From Peptostreptococcus stomatis DSM 17678 (GTDB taxonomy: Bacteria; Bacillota; Clostridia; Peptostreptococcales; Peptostreptococcaceae), in assembly GCF_000147675.1 (NCBI RefSeq), contig NZ_ADGQ01000018.1, positions 1 through 50,243 on the forward strand: 50,243 bases of DNA. The letters run 5' to 3'. Position 1 is the first letter of the stretch, and each line of letters starts with the position of its first letter. Of the stretch, positions 36,199-45,105 are shown piece by piece. The translations under genes were made by a program, and so were the position numbers. The notes beneath the pieces are model-generated. The model made no database searches, was not told where the DNA came from, and saw only the letters and a list, made by a program, of their open reading frames with translations.

Positions 36199-37083
36199 AT
36201 GTACAACATAGGAATTATTGGCGCAGGTAAGGTTGGCGTGTCCCTAGGAAGGTACTTATTGGGCCTTGATTATACAAACCTAGTAGGTTATTACAGTAGG
36301 AGTCTTTACAGTTCAGCCTATGCTGCAAAGGTAACAAATTCGGGTAAGTTTACCAGCATAGAAAAGTTGGTAGAAAAAAGTAATGTCATACTTATAACTA
36401 CTCCAGATGATCAAATAAGCGAGATTTGGAGTACAATATCAAAATTTAGTATTCAAAATAAGATAGTTTGCCATTGTAGTGGTTCACTATCATCAGAAAT
36501 TTTCTTCGATATATCTTCAAAAGGAGCCAGTGGCTGCTCCATGCATCCAATTTTAGCAATTTCAAGCAAGGAAAATTCATACAAGGACCTTTCTAGTGCC
36601 TTCTTTACCCTAGAAGGACAGGATAAGGCTATTGAGTTTTTTTCAAGGGTCCTAGACTCAAAAAGGAATAAGTACAAGGTTTTATCTAAGACAGAAAAGA
36701 CCAAGTACCATATTTCATCTGTATTTATTAGCAACCTGATAATAGCTATGGGTAATATATCCATCAAACTATTAGGTGACTACGATTTTAGCCAGGAAGA
36801 GGCCCTAGATGCCCTAAAGTCCTTGGCTGTGGGAAATATGGACAAGTTCTTTGCAAGGGGTCCTCAAGATGCCTTAACTGGACCTGTTGAGAGAAATGAT
36901 CTAGGTACTGTAGAAAAACATTTAAAAGCCTTAAGTGATGATAAATACGAAAATGTTGAAAAAATATACAGGCTCTTAAGTCTGGAACTTGTAGGTATTG
37001 CTAGGGAAAAAAATTGTGACAGGGACTATAGTAATTTGGAAAATTTATTACTGAAAGGGGAAGGACCTCTAAGTGAGGATTAG
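36199..37083 (+). CDS. panG: Probable PanG-type ketopantoate reductase (Rossmann + DUF2520)
   Basis: A 294-residue protein. There is an N-terminal Rossmann fold with [16 protein letters not shown] (about 4-19) and a conserved TTPDDQI (about 67-73) in the NADPH-binding half. The C-terminal DUF2520 helical domain has [19 protein letters not shown] and the GPVERND motif. PanG replaces PanE in Francisella, Enterococcus and C. difficile. Its position 8 nt before panB supports the reductase role, making pantoate from ketopantoate. A good GGAGGTG precedes the ATG. Activity is inferred. Confidence 0.82.
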   Translation: MYNIGIIGAGKVGVSLGRYLLGLDYTNLVGYYSRSLYSSAYAAKVTNSGKFTSIEKLVEKSNVILITTPDDQISEIWSTISKFSIQNKIVCHCSGSLSSEIFFDISSKGASGCSMHPILAISSKENSYKDLSSAFFTLEGQDKAIEFFSRVLDSKRNKYKVLSKTEKTKYHISSVFISNLIIAMGNISIKLLGDYDFSQEEALDALKSLAVGNMDKFFARGPQDALTGPVERNDLGTVEKHLKALSDDKYENVEKIYRLLSLELVGIAREKNCDRDYSNLENLLLKGEGPLSED

Positions 37084-37091
37084 GAGAAAAT

Positions 37092-37919
37092 ATGAAAAAT
37101 ACTGTTTTAACATTCAAGGAAGCCAAGCAAAAAGGTGAAAAATTAACTATGCTGACTGCATATGACTATTCAACTGCCAAGCTGGTAGATGAAGCTGGTG
37201 TAAACTCAATCTTAGTTGGTGACTCATTGGGTATGGTAATGTTGGGTTATGAAGACACCCTAAGTGTAACAATGGAAGATATGATCCACCACACGGCAGC
37301 AGTTGCCAGGGGAACAAAGAATGCCTTGGTTGTTGGTGATATGCCATTTTTATCATACAACACCGGTATAAGGGATGCGGTAATCAATGCTGGTAGGTTG
37401 ATGAGCGAAGGTCGTGCAAATTGTGTAAAACTAGAGGGTGGTAAGGAAGTTTGTGATGTTATAAGGGCTATAACAGACGCCAAGATACCAGTTTGTGCCC
37501 ATATAGGCCTAACACCTCAGGCTGTAAATGCCCTAGGTGGATTTAAAGTCCAAGGAAAGAGTCTAGAATCTGCCAAGGCCTTGATAGAAGATGCTTTGGC
37601 TGTTCAGGAGGCAGGAGCCTTTGCAGTTGTACTAGAATGTGTTCCAGCTGCCCTTGCAGAAAAGATAAGCTCTATGCTTGATATACCAACAATAGGGATA
37701 GGTGCAGGTCCTGGCTGTGACGGTCAGGTCTTGGTTTACCAGGATATGCTAGGAGTATACAAGGACTTTACTCCAAAGTTTGTAAGGAAATTTGCCAATG
37801 TTGGAGAGGTTATGACTCAAGGTATAAAGGCTTATATAGACGCTGTTGCTGACGGTTCATTCCCAGAAGAAAAGCACTGTTTCAAGATATCTGAAGATAT
37901 AATAGACAAACTATATTAA
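37092..37919 (+). CDS. panB: 3-methyl-2-oxobutanoate hydroxymethyltransferase
   Basis: A 275-residue TIM-barrel enzyme: [36 protein letters not shown] (metal ligand Asp), [16 protein letters not shown] and CAHIGLTPQ are PanB motifs. It transfers a methylene group from 5,10-methylene-THF to 2-oxoisovalerate to make ketopantoate. Middle gene of panG-panB-panC. Confidence 0.97.
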   Translation: MKNTVLTFKEAKQKGEKLTMLTAYDYSTAKLVDEAGVNSILVGDSLGMVMLGYEDTLSVTMEDMIHHTAAVARGTKNALVVGDMPFLSYNTGIRDAVINAGRLMSEGRANCVKLEGGKEVCDVIRAITDAKIPVCAHIGLTPQAVNALGGFKVQGKSLESAKALIEDALAVQEAGAFAVVLECVPAALAEKISSMLDIPTIGIGAGPGCDGQVLVYQDMLGVYKDFTPKFVRKFANVGEVMTQGIKAYIDAVADGSFPEEKHCFKISEDIIDKLY

Positions 37920-38004
37920 TTAGAAAATATAAATAAAATAGCAGTCCAGACTCTATAATAAGCCTTGGATTATAGCTAGTAAATTGGTGAGAGGTTTAGG
38001 AAAA

Positions 38005-38853
38005 ATGAAAGTTATTAGAAATATAGATGAAATAGTTAAAATTACGAGAAAGATAAAGGAAGATGGATATAGCCTGGGCATGGTTCCAACAATGGGTTGC
38101 CTACATGAGGGTCACAAGAGCCTGATAAAAAAGGCTGTAGAAAATAATGACAGGGTGGTTGTAAGTGTATTTGTAAACCCAACCCAGTTTGGACCGGATG
38201 AAGATTATGAGAGTTATCCAAGGACTTTAGAAGCTGATGCCAAGTTGTGCGAGGAAATAGGGGCTGACTATATCTTCCATCCAGACCCAGACCAAATGTA
38301 CCCAGATGGATATAGTACCTTTGTTGTCCCAAGTGAAAAAATGACAAACATCCTATGTGGTGTTACCAGGCCAGGTCATTTTAGGGGGGTATGTACAGTT
38401 TTGACTAAGCTATTCACTATAGTAAGGCCTGATAGGGCTTATTTTGGAGAAAAGGACATCCAGCAGTTGGCCATAGTTAAGAGGATGGTAAAGGACTTTA
38501 ATTTTGGTATAGACATAATTGGCTGCCCTATAATCAGGGAGGATGATGGTCTAGCCAAGAGTTCTAGAAATACTTACCTTAACGATGAAGAAAGGGCTGC
38601 GGCTACTGTCCTTAGGAGGAGTATTTTAGAGGGTAAAAAGGCTATTGATTCAGGTAATTTATCCAAGGAGGAGGTCTTGAAAATTATAAAAGGCGAAATA
38701 GAAAAAGAGAGACTTGCCAGGATAGATTATGTGGAAATAATAGATTTTGATACCTTTGATCAGGTTGAAACAATCAAGGATAATACCCTGATAGCTATGG
38801 CTGTCTACATTGGAAAAACTAGGTTAATTGACAATTTGGTTATTAATTTATAG
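38005..38853 (+). CDS. panC: Pantothenate synthetase
   Basis: An enzyme of about 282 residues joining pantoate and beta-alanine with ATP: GMVPTMGCLHEGHKSLI (HIGH-like), VFVNPTQFGPDEDYESYPR, YFGEKDIQQLAIVKRMV and GLAKSSRNTYL. The ATG at 38005 has AGG elements close upstream and matches the usual start. The ATG-less extension to 37984 is less likely. Between panB and panC (85 bp) there is a small CTATAAT/ATTATAG inverted repeat. No panD is present in the window, so the beta-alanine source is unknown. Confidence 0.96.
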   Translation: MKVIRNIDEIVKITRKIKEDGYSLGMVPTMGCLHEGHKSLIKKAVENNDRVVVSVFVNPTQFGPDEDYESYPRTLEADAKLCEEIGADYIFHPDPDQMYPDGYSTFVVPSEKMTNILCGVTRPGHFRGVCTVLTKLFTIVRPDRAYFGEKDIQQLAIVKRMVKDFNFGIDIIGCPIIREDDGLAKSSRNTYLNDEERAAATVLRRSILEGKKAIDSGNLSKEEVLKIIKGEIEKERLARIDYVEIIDFDTFDQVETIKDNTLIAMAVYIGKTRLIDNLVINL

Positions 38854-38914
38854 CCTTTATAGAATTAAATATAGAAAAATTAGAAAATTTTTACAAAATT
38901 TTTTATTTTTCGTA

Positions 38915-38943
38915 TTGACAAAAAGGTCCATACTTTTTATAAT
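38915..38943 (+). promoter_or_regulatory. Consensus promoter of the T-box leader
   Basis: TTGACA (38915-38920), exactly 17 nt, and TATAAT (38938-38943): a perfect SigA promoter, the best in the window. It starts the T-box leader of brnQ. Confidence 0.92.
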
Positions 38944-38945
38944 GT

Positions 38946-39217
38946 ATATCAAGACGTTGAAGAGAAGAGTAAAAAGTCATTCAATCAGTACAGAGACATT
39001 TCGGTTGGTGAGAGAAATGAGAGAGAAGCTTTTGAACATGGCCTTGGAGTCATCGCATCGAGATCTAAGTATTTAGGTTAAGGTTGCGACGGGTGTGCCC
39101 GTTATAGCATTGCGAGTATGATGGTACTCAATAAGGTCTTTTTAGTGATAAAAAGATGAATTAAGGTGGTAACACGTGAGTTATGCTCTCGTCCTTTATG
39201 GGATGGGAGCTTTTTTT
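38946..39217 (+). promoter_or_regulatory. T-box riboswitch leader, probably isoleucine-specific
   Basis: Stem I elements are present (CAGAGACATTTCGGTTGGTG near 38990-39010, AGAGAG, then TTTTGAAC and TTGGAGTC). A likely specifier codon is ATC at 39063-39065 in the context GAG-ATC-TAAGTA. The stem III region ACGGG-TGTG-CCCGT follows, then the T-box AAGGTGGTAACACG (39163-39176). The variable base in TGGT pairs with the A discriminator of tRNA-Ile. Uncharged tRNA-Ile would favour antitermination and brnQ expression. The codon assignment is inference, although it fits the transporter downstream. Confidence 0.85.
39185..39217 (+). terminator. T-box terminator
   Basis: GCTCTCGTCC (39185-39194) pairs with GGGATGGGAGC (39200-39210), followed by seven T. 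The 5' arm lies just after the T-box sequence, so the antiterminator and terminator exclude each other. Confidence 0.9.
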
Positions 39218-39320
39218 ATTATCAATAACTCATAACCGGGGTGCGCAACTGGTTCCTTAATGGATTGCTATACTTCTCTTTCTCTTTCATCTATATTAGT
39301 TAAATAAAAAGGAGAAGAAT

Positions 39321-40607
39321 ATGAAAAAACAAAAGAAGGATATTTTTATAGTAGGATTAGCCCTGTTTGGTTCCTACTTTGGCGCAGGAAACTTAATTTT
39401 TCCTCCCCTACTGGGCTTTTTATCAGGTAGTCAGTGGTCTTTAGCTGCAATAGGATTTTGTGTTTCTGCAGTCCTAATGCCGGTTGTTGGACTATATGTA
39501 ATTTCGAAAAATGGTGGGTCTCTTGAGGCCATGACTGAAGATATACATAAGAATTTTGCTAAATTTTTGCTATTATTTATAATGTTATTTGCAGGAAATA
39601 TATCTGTACCTCGTACAGGGGCAGTTGCCTATGAATTAGGTTTTAAGGCTCTTTTCCCTGGTGTACCAATCATAGTATTTATTATAGGATACTTTGCTAT
39701 AGCCCTTTATTTCTCACTGGATGTAAACAAGATGATCAATAAGGTTGGTAAGTTCCTAACACCAGTATTGGTAGTTGTACTACTAGGAATAATTATAAAG
39801 GGAGTACTTACTCCAATAGGAAATCCAATAGCCCCACAGCAAAGTGGTGTATTTACACATTCATTCTTAGAGGGTTACCAGACTGGAGACCTAATAGTGA
39901 GTTACCTTATAGGTACTGTCTTTATAGGAGATATAGTCCACAGAGGATATAAGTCTAGTGGAGAAAGAAATAGACTTACTGCATATTGTGGTGTGATTGC
40001 CCTAATCCTTTTGGCTGTTATCTATGTGGGCCTAATCTATTTAGGATCTTCAGTAAGCAGCTACTATCCAAAGGATATAGAAAGAAGTCAGTTATTACTA
40101 GGCATAGCTGAAAGAGTTCTTGGAAAGAATGGAATGTTATTCCTTTCAATAGCCGTAGTTCTAGCCTGCGTAACAACTGCTATAGGCCAGATTACATCTA
40201 TAGCTAACTTCTTCCATGATTTTTCAAATGGAAAGATACCACACAAGTTAGCTGCCTTAGTTTTCGCAATTCTTGGTGCTATAATAGCTGTACTAGGTGT
40301 AGAAAAAATAATCTACTTTGCAACACCAATTTATAAGGGGGTTTACCCAAGTTTAATAGTTCTGATGATTTTAGGTATCTTCCGTAAGTTTATACCTAAC
40401 AAGCAGAGCTTCAGATATGCACTTATATTTACACTAGCAGTAAGTATTTTAGAAGCAATTTTATCAGTTGCTGACGTAGCTATTATCAAAGCATTTGTAG
40501 ACATACTTCCATTTAGTGGTCTTGGCTTTGCATGGTTCCTACCTGCAACACTTGGATTTATAATAGGAGCTGTTAGGGGCAAAGAACCTCTAACTCAGTT
40601 TGAATAA
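39321..40607 (+). CDS. brnQ: Branched-chain amino acid transporter BrnQ (LIVCS family)
   Basis: A 428-residue carrier with about twelve membrane helices. The N-terminus FGSYFGAGNLIFPPLLGF is the LIVCS signature, and NISVPRTGAVAYELGF follows. It takes up Ile, Leu and Val with Na+ or H+. Control by the T-box just upstream suggests it responds mainly to isoleucine starvation. AAGGAGAAG precedes the ATG. Confidence 0.94.
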   Translation: MKKQKKDIFIVGLALFGSYFGAGNLIFPPLLGFLSGSQWSLAAIGFCVSAVLMPVVGLYVISKNGGSLEAMTEDIHKNFAKFLLLFIMLFAGNISVPRTGAVAYELGFKALFPGVPIIVFIIGYFAIALYFSLDVNKMINKVGKFLTPVLVVVLLGIIIKGVLTPIGNPIAPQQSGVFTHSFLEGYQTGDLIVSYLIGTVFIGDIVHRGYKSSGERNRLTAYCGVIALILLAVIYVGLIYLGSSVSSYYPKDIERSQLLLGIAERVLGKNGMLFLSIAVVLACVTTAIGQITSIANFFHDFSNGKIPHKLAALVFAILGAIIAVLGVEKIIYFATPIYKGVYPSLIVLMILGIFRKFIPNKQSFRYALIFTLAVSILEAILSVADVAIIKAFVDILPFSGLGFAWFLPATLGFIIGAVRGKEPLTQFE

Positions 40608-40666
40608 AAGGAATGTTAAGTAAAAAAAATATATTTTAGAAAATTTTAGAAAAAGGAGTGATATTA

Positions 40667-41944
40667 ATGTCAAATTACAATACTAACACAATATGCGTAC
40701 AAGGTGGTTACGAACCAAAAAATGGAGAACCAAGAGTGGTTCCAATAGTACAATCTACAACTTACAAGTATGAGTCATCTCAGCAAATGGGTGACCTATT
40801 CGACCTAAAGGATTCAGGCTACTTCTATACTAGACTTGCCAATCCAACAAATGATGCTGTAGCAAGAAAAATATGCCAGCTTGAAGGTGGTGTAGCAGCT
40901 ATACTAACTTCATCAGGCCAGGCTGCCAACCTATTTGCCATAATAAATATTGCCAGTGCAGGTGACCATGTTATATCTTGTTCTGCTATCTACGGTGGAA
41001 CATATAACCTAATAGCCAACACTTTGAAGAATTTGGGTATCGAGTCTACTTTCGTTGAACCGGATATTTCAGTAGAAGAGCTAGAGTCAAAGTTCCAGCC
41101 TAACACGAAGTTGGTTTTTGGTGAAACCCTATCAAATCCGTCACTTAGTATCTTAGATATAGAAAAATTTGCTAATGTAGCCCATAAGCATGGTGTGCCA
41201 CTAATAGTTGACAATACTTTCCCTACACCAATTTTCTGTAAGCCTTTTGAATGGGGGGCAGACATTGTTACACACTCAACTACAAAGTACATGAATGGTT
41301 CAGCAAATTCAGTTGGTGGTGTAGTTGTAGACTCAGGTAACTTCGATTGGACAAAATACAGTGATAAATATCCAGGACTAACAACCCCTGATCAAACTTA
41401 CCATGGAACAGTATATACTGAAAGTTTTGGTAAGGCGGCATATATTACAAAGATGACGACTAACTTAATGCGTGACCTGGGTTCTATACCTTCACCTCAA
41501 AATGCCTTCTACCTGGGTGTTGGTCTAGAAACACTACACCTAAGAATGGAAAGACACTTTGAAAATGCCCTAGCCCTTGCTAAGCACCTGGAAAAGCATC
41601 CAAAGGTATCTTGGGTATCTTTCTCAGGCTTAGAAAACGACAGCCAGTATGAACTAGCACAGAAGTACCTACCAAAGGGGTCTTGTGGTGTAATTTCATT
41701 CGGTGTTGAAGGTGGTAGAGAGGCAGCAGTTAAGTTCATGGACTCTTTAAGGTTAGCTTCAATCGTTACTCACGTAGCTGATACAAGGACTTGTGTACTA
41801 CATCCAGCATCTACTACACACAGACAGATGAATGATGCAGAACTATTGGCAGCAGGGGTATCTCCTGACCTGATCAGACTTTCTGTAGGTATAGAAGATA
41901 TCAACGATATTATAGCTGATATTGACCAGGCCTTAGAAAAATAA
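40667..41944 (+). CDS. metY: O-acetylhomoserine sulfhydrylase (homocysteine synthase)
   Basis: A 425-residue PLP enzyme of the Cys/Met metabolism family. The PLP lysine is in THSTTKYMNGS. The long-form MetY features are there: TRLANPTNDAVA, YPGLTTPDQTYHG and SPQNAFYLGVGLETLHLRM. The start is at 40667, 8 nt after AGGAG. It makes homocysteine from O-acetylhomoserine and sulfide. Only about 60 nt without a terminator separate it from brnQ, so part of its transcription may come from the T-box unit. A methionine gamma-lyase role is less likely from length and motifs. Confidence 0.92.
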   Translation: MSNYNTNTICVQGGYEPKNGEPRVVPIVQSTTYKYESSQQMGDLFDLKDSGYFYTRLANPTNDAVARKICQLEGGVAAILTSSGQAANLFAIINIASAGDHVISCSAIYGGTYNLIANTLKNLGIESTFVEPDISVEELESKFQPNTKLVFGETLSNPSLSILDIEKFANVAHKHGVPLIVDNTFPTPIFCKPFEWGADIVTHSTTKYMNGSANSVGGVVVDSGNFDWTKYSDKYPGLTTPDQTYHGTVYTESFGKAAYITKMTTNLMRDLGSIPSPQNAFYLGVGLETLHLRMERHFENALALAKHLEKHPKVSWVSFSGLENDSQYELAQKYLPKGSCGVISFGVEGGREAAVKFMDSLRLASIVTHVADTRTCVLHPASTTHRQMNDAELLAAGVSPDLIRLSVGIEDINDIIADIDQALEK

Positions 41945-41961
41945 ATTTAAATAAGCCTCCC

Positions 41962-42013
41962 AAAAGGAGTTGTATATAGTTAATAGGTTTATTATACTAT
42001 AGCAACTCCTTTT
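41962..42013 (+). terminator. Long hairpin after metY, likely terminator
   Basis: AAAAGGAGTTG (41962-41972) pairs with CAACTCCTTTT (42003-42013), extended inward by about 12 more imperfect pairs. The T-rich tail is short, so termination is likely but not certain. Confidence 0.65.
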
Positions 42014-42079
42014 GCTTTATAGGGAAGTTGTGATTTCATAAGGGGTAGGATATTTTATGCCTAAGGGGTAAAGGAGATA

Positions 42080-42088
42080 TGATATAAT
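42080..42088 (+). promoter_or_regulatory. Extended -10 promoter of the methyltransferase gene
   Basis: TGATATAAT matches TGNTATAAT, about 58 nt before the start at 42146. Confidence 0.5.
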
Positions 42089-42145
42089 AAAAATATAAAA
42101 ATGATTATCAATATATTTTTTATTATAAAGGAGGTCAGTGTTCTT

Positions 42146-42745
42146 ATGAAAAAAAAGGTTTGGGATAGGTTTGCCCCCCTATATGACTTAGCAATGAAGT
42201 CTGATAGGGACACCTATGACGATATGTATTCAAAAATATCTGATTCAGTAGGTGGAAAGTCAGTTTTGGAAATAGCCAGTGGTACAGGTCGCCTGGCCAG
42301 GAGTGTAGCCCCTGCTAGCAAAAGATTTGTAGCAACAGATTATTCTGAGGGTATGTTATCCGTTGCCAGTAAGGAGGCTTGTCCAGATAATCTTTCTTTC
42401 GAGCTTGCAGATGCTAATAACCTACCCTATCCAGATGATAGCTATGAGGTGGTTATAATAGCTAATGCCCTCCATATAATGCCAGACCCGACCAAGGCCC
42501 TAAGTGAAATAAGGAGGGTATTGAAGCCGGGTGGACTTTTGATAGCCCCAAATTTTGTTAATAGGGCTGGTGGGGTCAAGTCCAATCTTTGGACTAGGTT
42601 CTTGAGCCTTATAGGGGTAAATTTTGAGCATAGGTGGACTGAGGATGAATATGCTAAATTTATAGAGGATAATGGGTGGAAGATAGAGTATAGGGGTATT
42701 ATAGATACAAGGATACCTATAGTCTACCTAGAATGCAGGCCATAA
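42146..42745 (+). CDS. Class I SAM-dependent methyltransferase
   Basis: A protein of about 199 residues, starting at the ATG after AAGGAGG. SAM-binding motif I is VLEIASGTGRLA, the acidic loop ATDYSEGML, motif II ELADANNLPYPDDSYEVVI and motif III IRRVLKPGGLLIAPNF, the UbiE/Methyltransf_11 pattern. The substrate is unknown. A small-molecule or lipid substrate is typical for this group. Confidence 0.9.
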   Translation: MKKKVWDRFAPLYDLAMKSDRDTYDDMYSKISDSVGGKSVLEIASGTGRLARSVAPASKRFVATDYSEGMLSVASKEACPDNLSFELADANNLPYPDDSYEVVIIANALHIMPDPTKALSEIRRVLKPGGLLIAPNFVNRAGGVKSNLWTRFLSLIGVNFEHRWTEDEYAKFIEDNGWKIEYRGIIDTRIPIVYLECRP

Positions 42746-42893
42746 ATATTTTAAGAAACTACTATAAATATGCCAGTATAGATGTAATTCAGCAATCTAA
42801 TGTAGTATAGGTTGATACAAATTAGAGTATATTATTTTGAGTTCCTATTTGAGATTATATAGGTTTAAATAATAAATATAAGGAGATAAGTTT

Positions 42894-43814
42894 ATGAAAA
42901 AGAATTTAAAGAAGATATGCATACTATCACTTTGCCTATTTATAGCCACGGGGTGTAGTATTAATGATAAGGATGACTCTAGAAGCAAACAAAGTCCATC
43001 GACAAGTACAAGTGAGTCTAAATCAGATAAGACTAAGGGGATGAAGGTAACTTATACAAATGTAAGTGATAAGGCCAGTAGGGACCTTTTGGCTAATTTA
43101 TTCGACCAGGCCGGTATTTCAAAGGATAGACAGAAGGTGTTCTTTGACCACCTTGACCAGTTTAACTCTAGTGTTGATAATAAGTCTTTGACAGGACCTT
43201 TTGAAGAGGCAGGTGTCCAAGATACCAAGTATGACCCATATGATATGCAGGACCAGTGGAAGAAAAAAAATAGTGACTTTGAAGGCTATAATTGCAGGAT
43301 AACTTCATATGGTTTATTTGGTGACTATATTAAGGCAAGCCAGTCCAAGACCAGTGATGATACAGAAAACCTTGGTATAGATCTACTGTCTCTAACAAGA
43401 GATAATTCTGCTACAAAGACGGATAATGAAAAGAATATATTTAAGAATATCTTTAATGAAGTAAAAACTATCGATACAAAAGATATAAATAAACACTATG
43501 AGATATTTAAAAAAGAATGGGAATCCAGGGGGGTAAAATTTACCAAAAATAATAAGGCCAGCATAGTGTCCGTAGTATTCCACAGCCAGATTGAAAAGGG
43601 GAAAGACAGCCTCTTTATAGGTCATGTGGGTATAATGCTCAAGGCAAAGGATGGTGTATACTTTGTGGAAAAGGTAGCCTTTCAAGAACCATACAGGTTG
43701 AATAAGTTTAAAAATAAGGAAGAGTTAAAGAAGTACCTGATGGAAAAGTACGATGTAGAATATGACCAGCCTACAGCCAAGCCATTTGTATTAGAAAATG
43801 ACTCTCTAATCTAG
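42894..43814 (+). CDS. Lipoprotein of the DUF4300 family
   Basis: A 306-residue lipoprotein. The signal peptide ends in a lipobox (ATGC, Cys21), then a Ser/Lys/Asp-rich linker of about 30 residues. The body has VTYTNVSDKASRDLL, FEGYNCRITSYGLF and IGHVGIMLKAKDGVYFVEKV, which I associate with DUF4300, a family of unknown function. The NCRIT and GHVG motifs look like an enzyme active site (transglutaminase-like fold possible), which is speculation. Confidence 0.72.
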   Translation: MKKNLKKICILSLCLFIATGCSINDKDDSRSKQSPSTSTSESKSDKTKGMKVTYTNVSDKASRDLLANLFDQAGISKDRQKVFFDHLDQFNSSVDNKSLTGPFEEAGVQDTKYDPYDMQDQWKKKNSDFEGYNCRITSYGLFGDYIKASQSKTSDDTENLGIDLLSLTRDNSATKTDNEKNIFKNIFNEVKTIDTKDINKHYEIFKKEWESRGVKFTKNNKASIVSVVFHSQIEKGKDSLFIGHVGIMLKAKDGVYFVEKVAFQEPYRLNKFKNKEELKKYLMEKYDVEYDQPTAKPFVLENDSLI

Positions 43815-43864
43815 ATTTATAACAAAAAATGATTATGCAGCAGGGATATTTTCTAGTATAAACA

Positions 43865-43873
43865 TGATATAAT
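43865..43873 (+). promoter_or_regulatory. Extended -10 promoter of the DJ-1 family gene
   Basis: TGATATAAT matches TGNTATAAT, 38 nt before the ATG at 43911. Confidence 0.5.
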
Positions 43874-43910
43874 AGTTGGTAAATAAAGATTACATTAGGA
43901 GGGGTATTTT

Positions 43911-44453
43911 ATGAAAAAGGTCGCTGTTTTATTGGCTAATGGATTTGAAGAAATAGAGGCTCTTGCCAGTGTAGATATACTGAGGAGGGCAGAATTTGAA
44001 GTTGATACAGTTTCTATGAATGATGACTTAGAAGTTGAATCAGCCAGGGGCGTAAAAATAATTGCAGATAAGGGATTTACTGATATGGAAGCCTATGATA
44101 TGGTGGTCCTACCAGGTGGTAAGGGGGCCTGGCTCAACAGGGATGACCAGCGTGTAATAGACCTCCTTGTAGGCTACAACCAAGAAAATAAGTATATAGG
44201 AGCCATATGTGCTGCCCCTATGGCCATGGGGAGGGCAGGTATTATTGGCGGTAAGAAGGTAACTTCCTATCCAGATGATGAGGTCAGGTCCTATCTCAAC
44301 CAGGCATACTACCTAGATCAAGCAGTTGTCGTAGATGGAAATATAGTTACATCCCAGGGTCCGGCTACAAGTTTTGAATTTGCCTATACCCTTGTTGAAT
44401 TATTGGGTGGAGATGCTCATAGCCTAAGGTCAGAAATGCTTTATAAAAAATAA
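43911..44453 (+). CDS. DJ-1/PfpI family protein
   Basis: A 180-residue flavodoxin-like protein with the DJ-1 layout: NGFEEIEA with Glu16, VVLPGGKGA, IGAICAAPMAMGRAG with the nucleophile Cys100, and SQGPATSFEFA. Such proteins act as glyoxalase/deglycase-like or redox-stress proteins. The exact activity cannot be told. It is followed 29 nt later by the PAP2 gene and probably cotranscribed. Confidence 0.92.
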   Translation: MKKVAVLLANGFEEIEALASVDILRRAEFEVDTVSMNDDLEVESARGVKIIADKGFTDMEAYDMVVLPGGKGAWLNRDDQRVIDLLVGYNQENKYIGAICAAPMAMGRAGIIGGKKVTSYPDDEVRSYLNQAYYLDQAVVVDGNIVTSQGPATSFEFAYTLVELLGGDAHSLRSEMLYKK

Positions 44454-44482
44454 TTCATATTACTTAAAGGGGTATAATTTTA

Positions 44483-45004
44483 ATGAATTTTGATATGGTA
44501 ATTTTAGATTTGATACAGAGCAATATAAGGACTGGTTTCATGGATGCTATTATGCCCTTTATAACCCAGTTGGGTGATGCAGGTCTTATATGGATTATCC
44601 TGTCTATAGGCCTGATTATACCTAAGAAAACCAGGAAGATAGGCTTTGTAATGATAATAGCCCTTATATTAAATGGAATTATATGCAATATAATTCTTAA
44701 GCCAATGCTAGCAAGAATAAGGCCCTTTGATGTAAATACAGCTATTAAATTACTGATAAATAAGCCGAGGGATTTTAGTTTTCCATCTGGCCATACATCA
44801 GCATCATTTACGGCTGCGAGTGTATTATTTTTCAGAAAGAGCAAGTTATTTGTACCAAGTTTGGTACTAGCCTTTCTGATAAGCTTTTCAAGGCTATACC
44901 TGTATGTGCACTACCCTAGTGATGTCCTGGCAGGGCTTGTATTGGGCATACTGTGTGGCTATATAGGTCATAGGGCTGTGGCCAGTAAAGAAATTAATAT
45001 TTAA
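44483..45004 (+). CDS. PAP2-family membrane phosphatase
   Basis: A 173-residue membrane protein with about five helices and the three acid-phosphatase motifs: KPMLARIRP, PSGHTSASF and SRLYLYVHYPSDVLAG (catalytic His residues in the last two). Similar BcrC/YbjG-type enzymes recycle undecaprenyl pyrophosphate for wall synthesis. A lipid-phosphate substrate is likewise possible. AAAGGGG lies upstream of the ATG. Confidence 0.92.
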   Translation: MNFDMVILDLIQSNIRTGFMDAIMPFITQLGDAGLIWIILSIGLIIPKKTRKIGFVMIIALILNGIICNIILKPMLARIRPFDVNTAIKLLINKPRDFSFPSGHTSASFTAASVLFFRKSKLFVPSLVLAFLISFSRLYLYVHYPSDVLAGLVLGILCGYIGHRAVASKEINI

Positions 45005-45010
45005 GCATAT

Positions 45011-45056
45011 AAAAGAGTCTGTAAAATTTTATTAAATGTTTTTTACAGACTCTTTT
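45011..45056. terminator. Bidirectional terminator between PAP2 and CWB2 genes
   Basis: AAAAGAGTCTGTAAAA (45011-45026) pairs perfectly with TTTTACAGACTCTTTT (45041-45056), with flanking A and T runs. Confidence 0.88.
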
Positions 45057-45105
45057 TTGTGAAATAAAGTTATTAATACACTGAGTTACAGTTTATATTT
45101 AAAAT

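Noticed and set aside
38828-39076. 82-residue open frame on the plus strand after panC
   Set aside because: It overlaps the promoter and the 5' half of the T-box leader and has low-complexity composition; not a gene.
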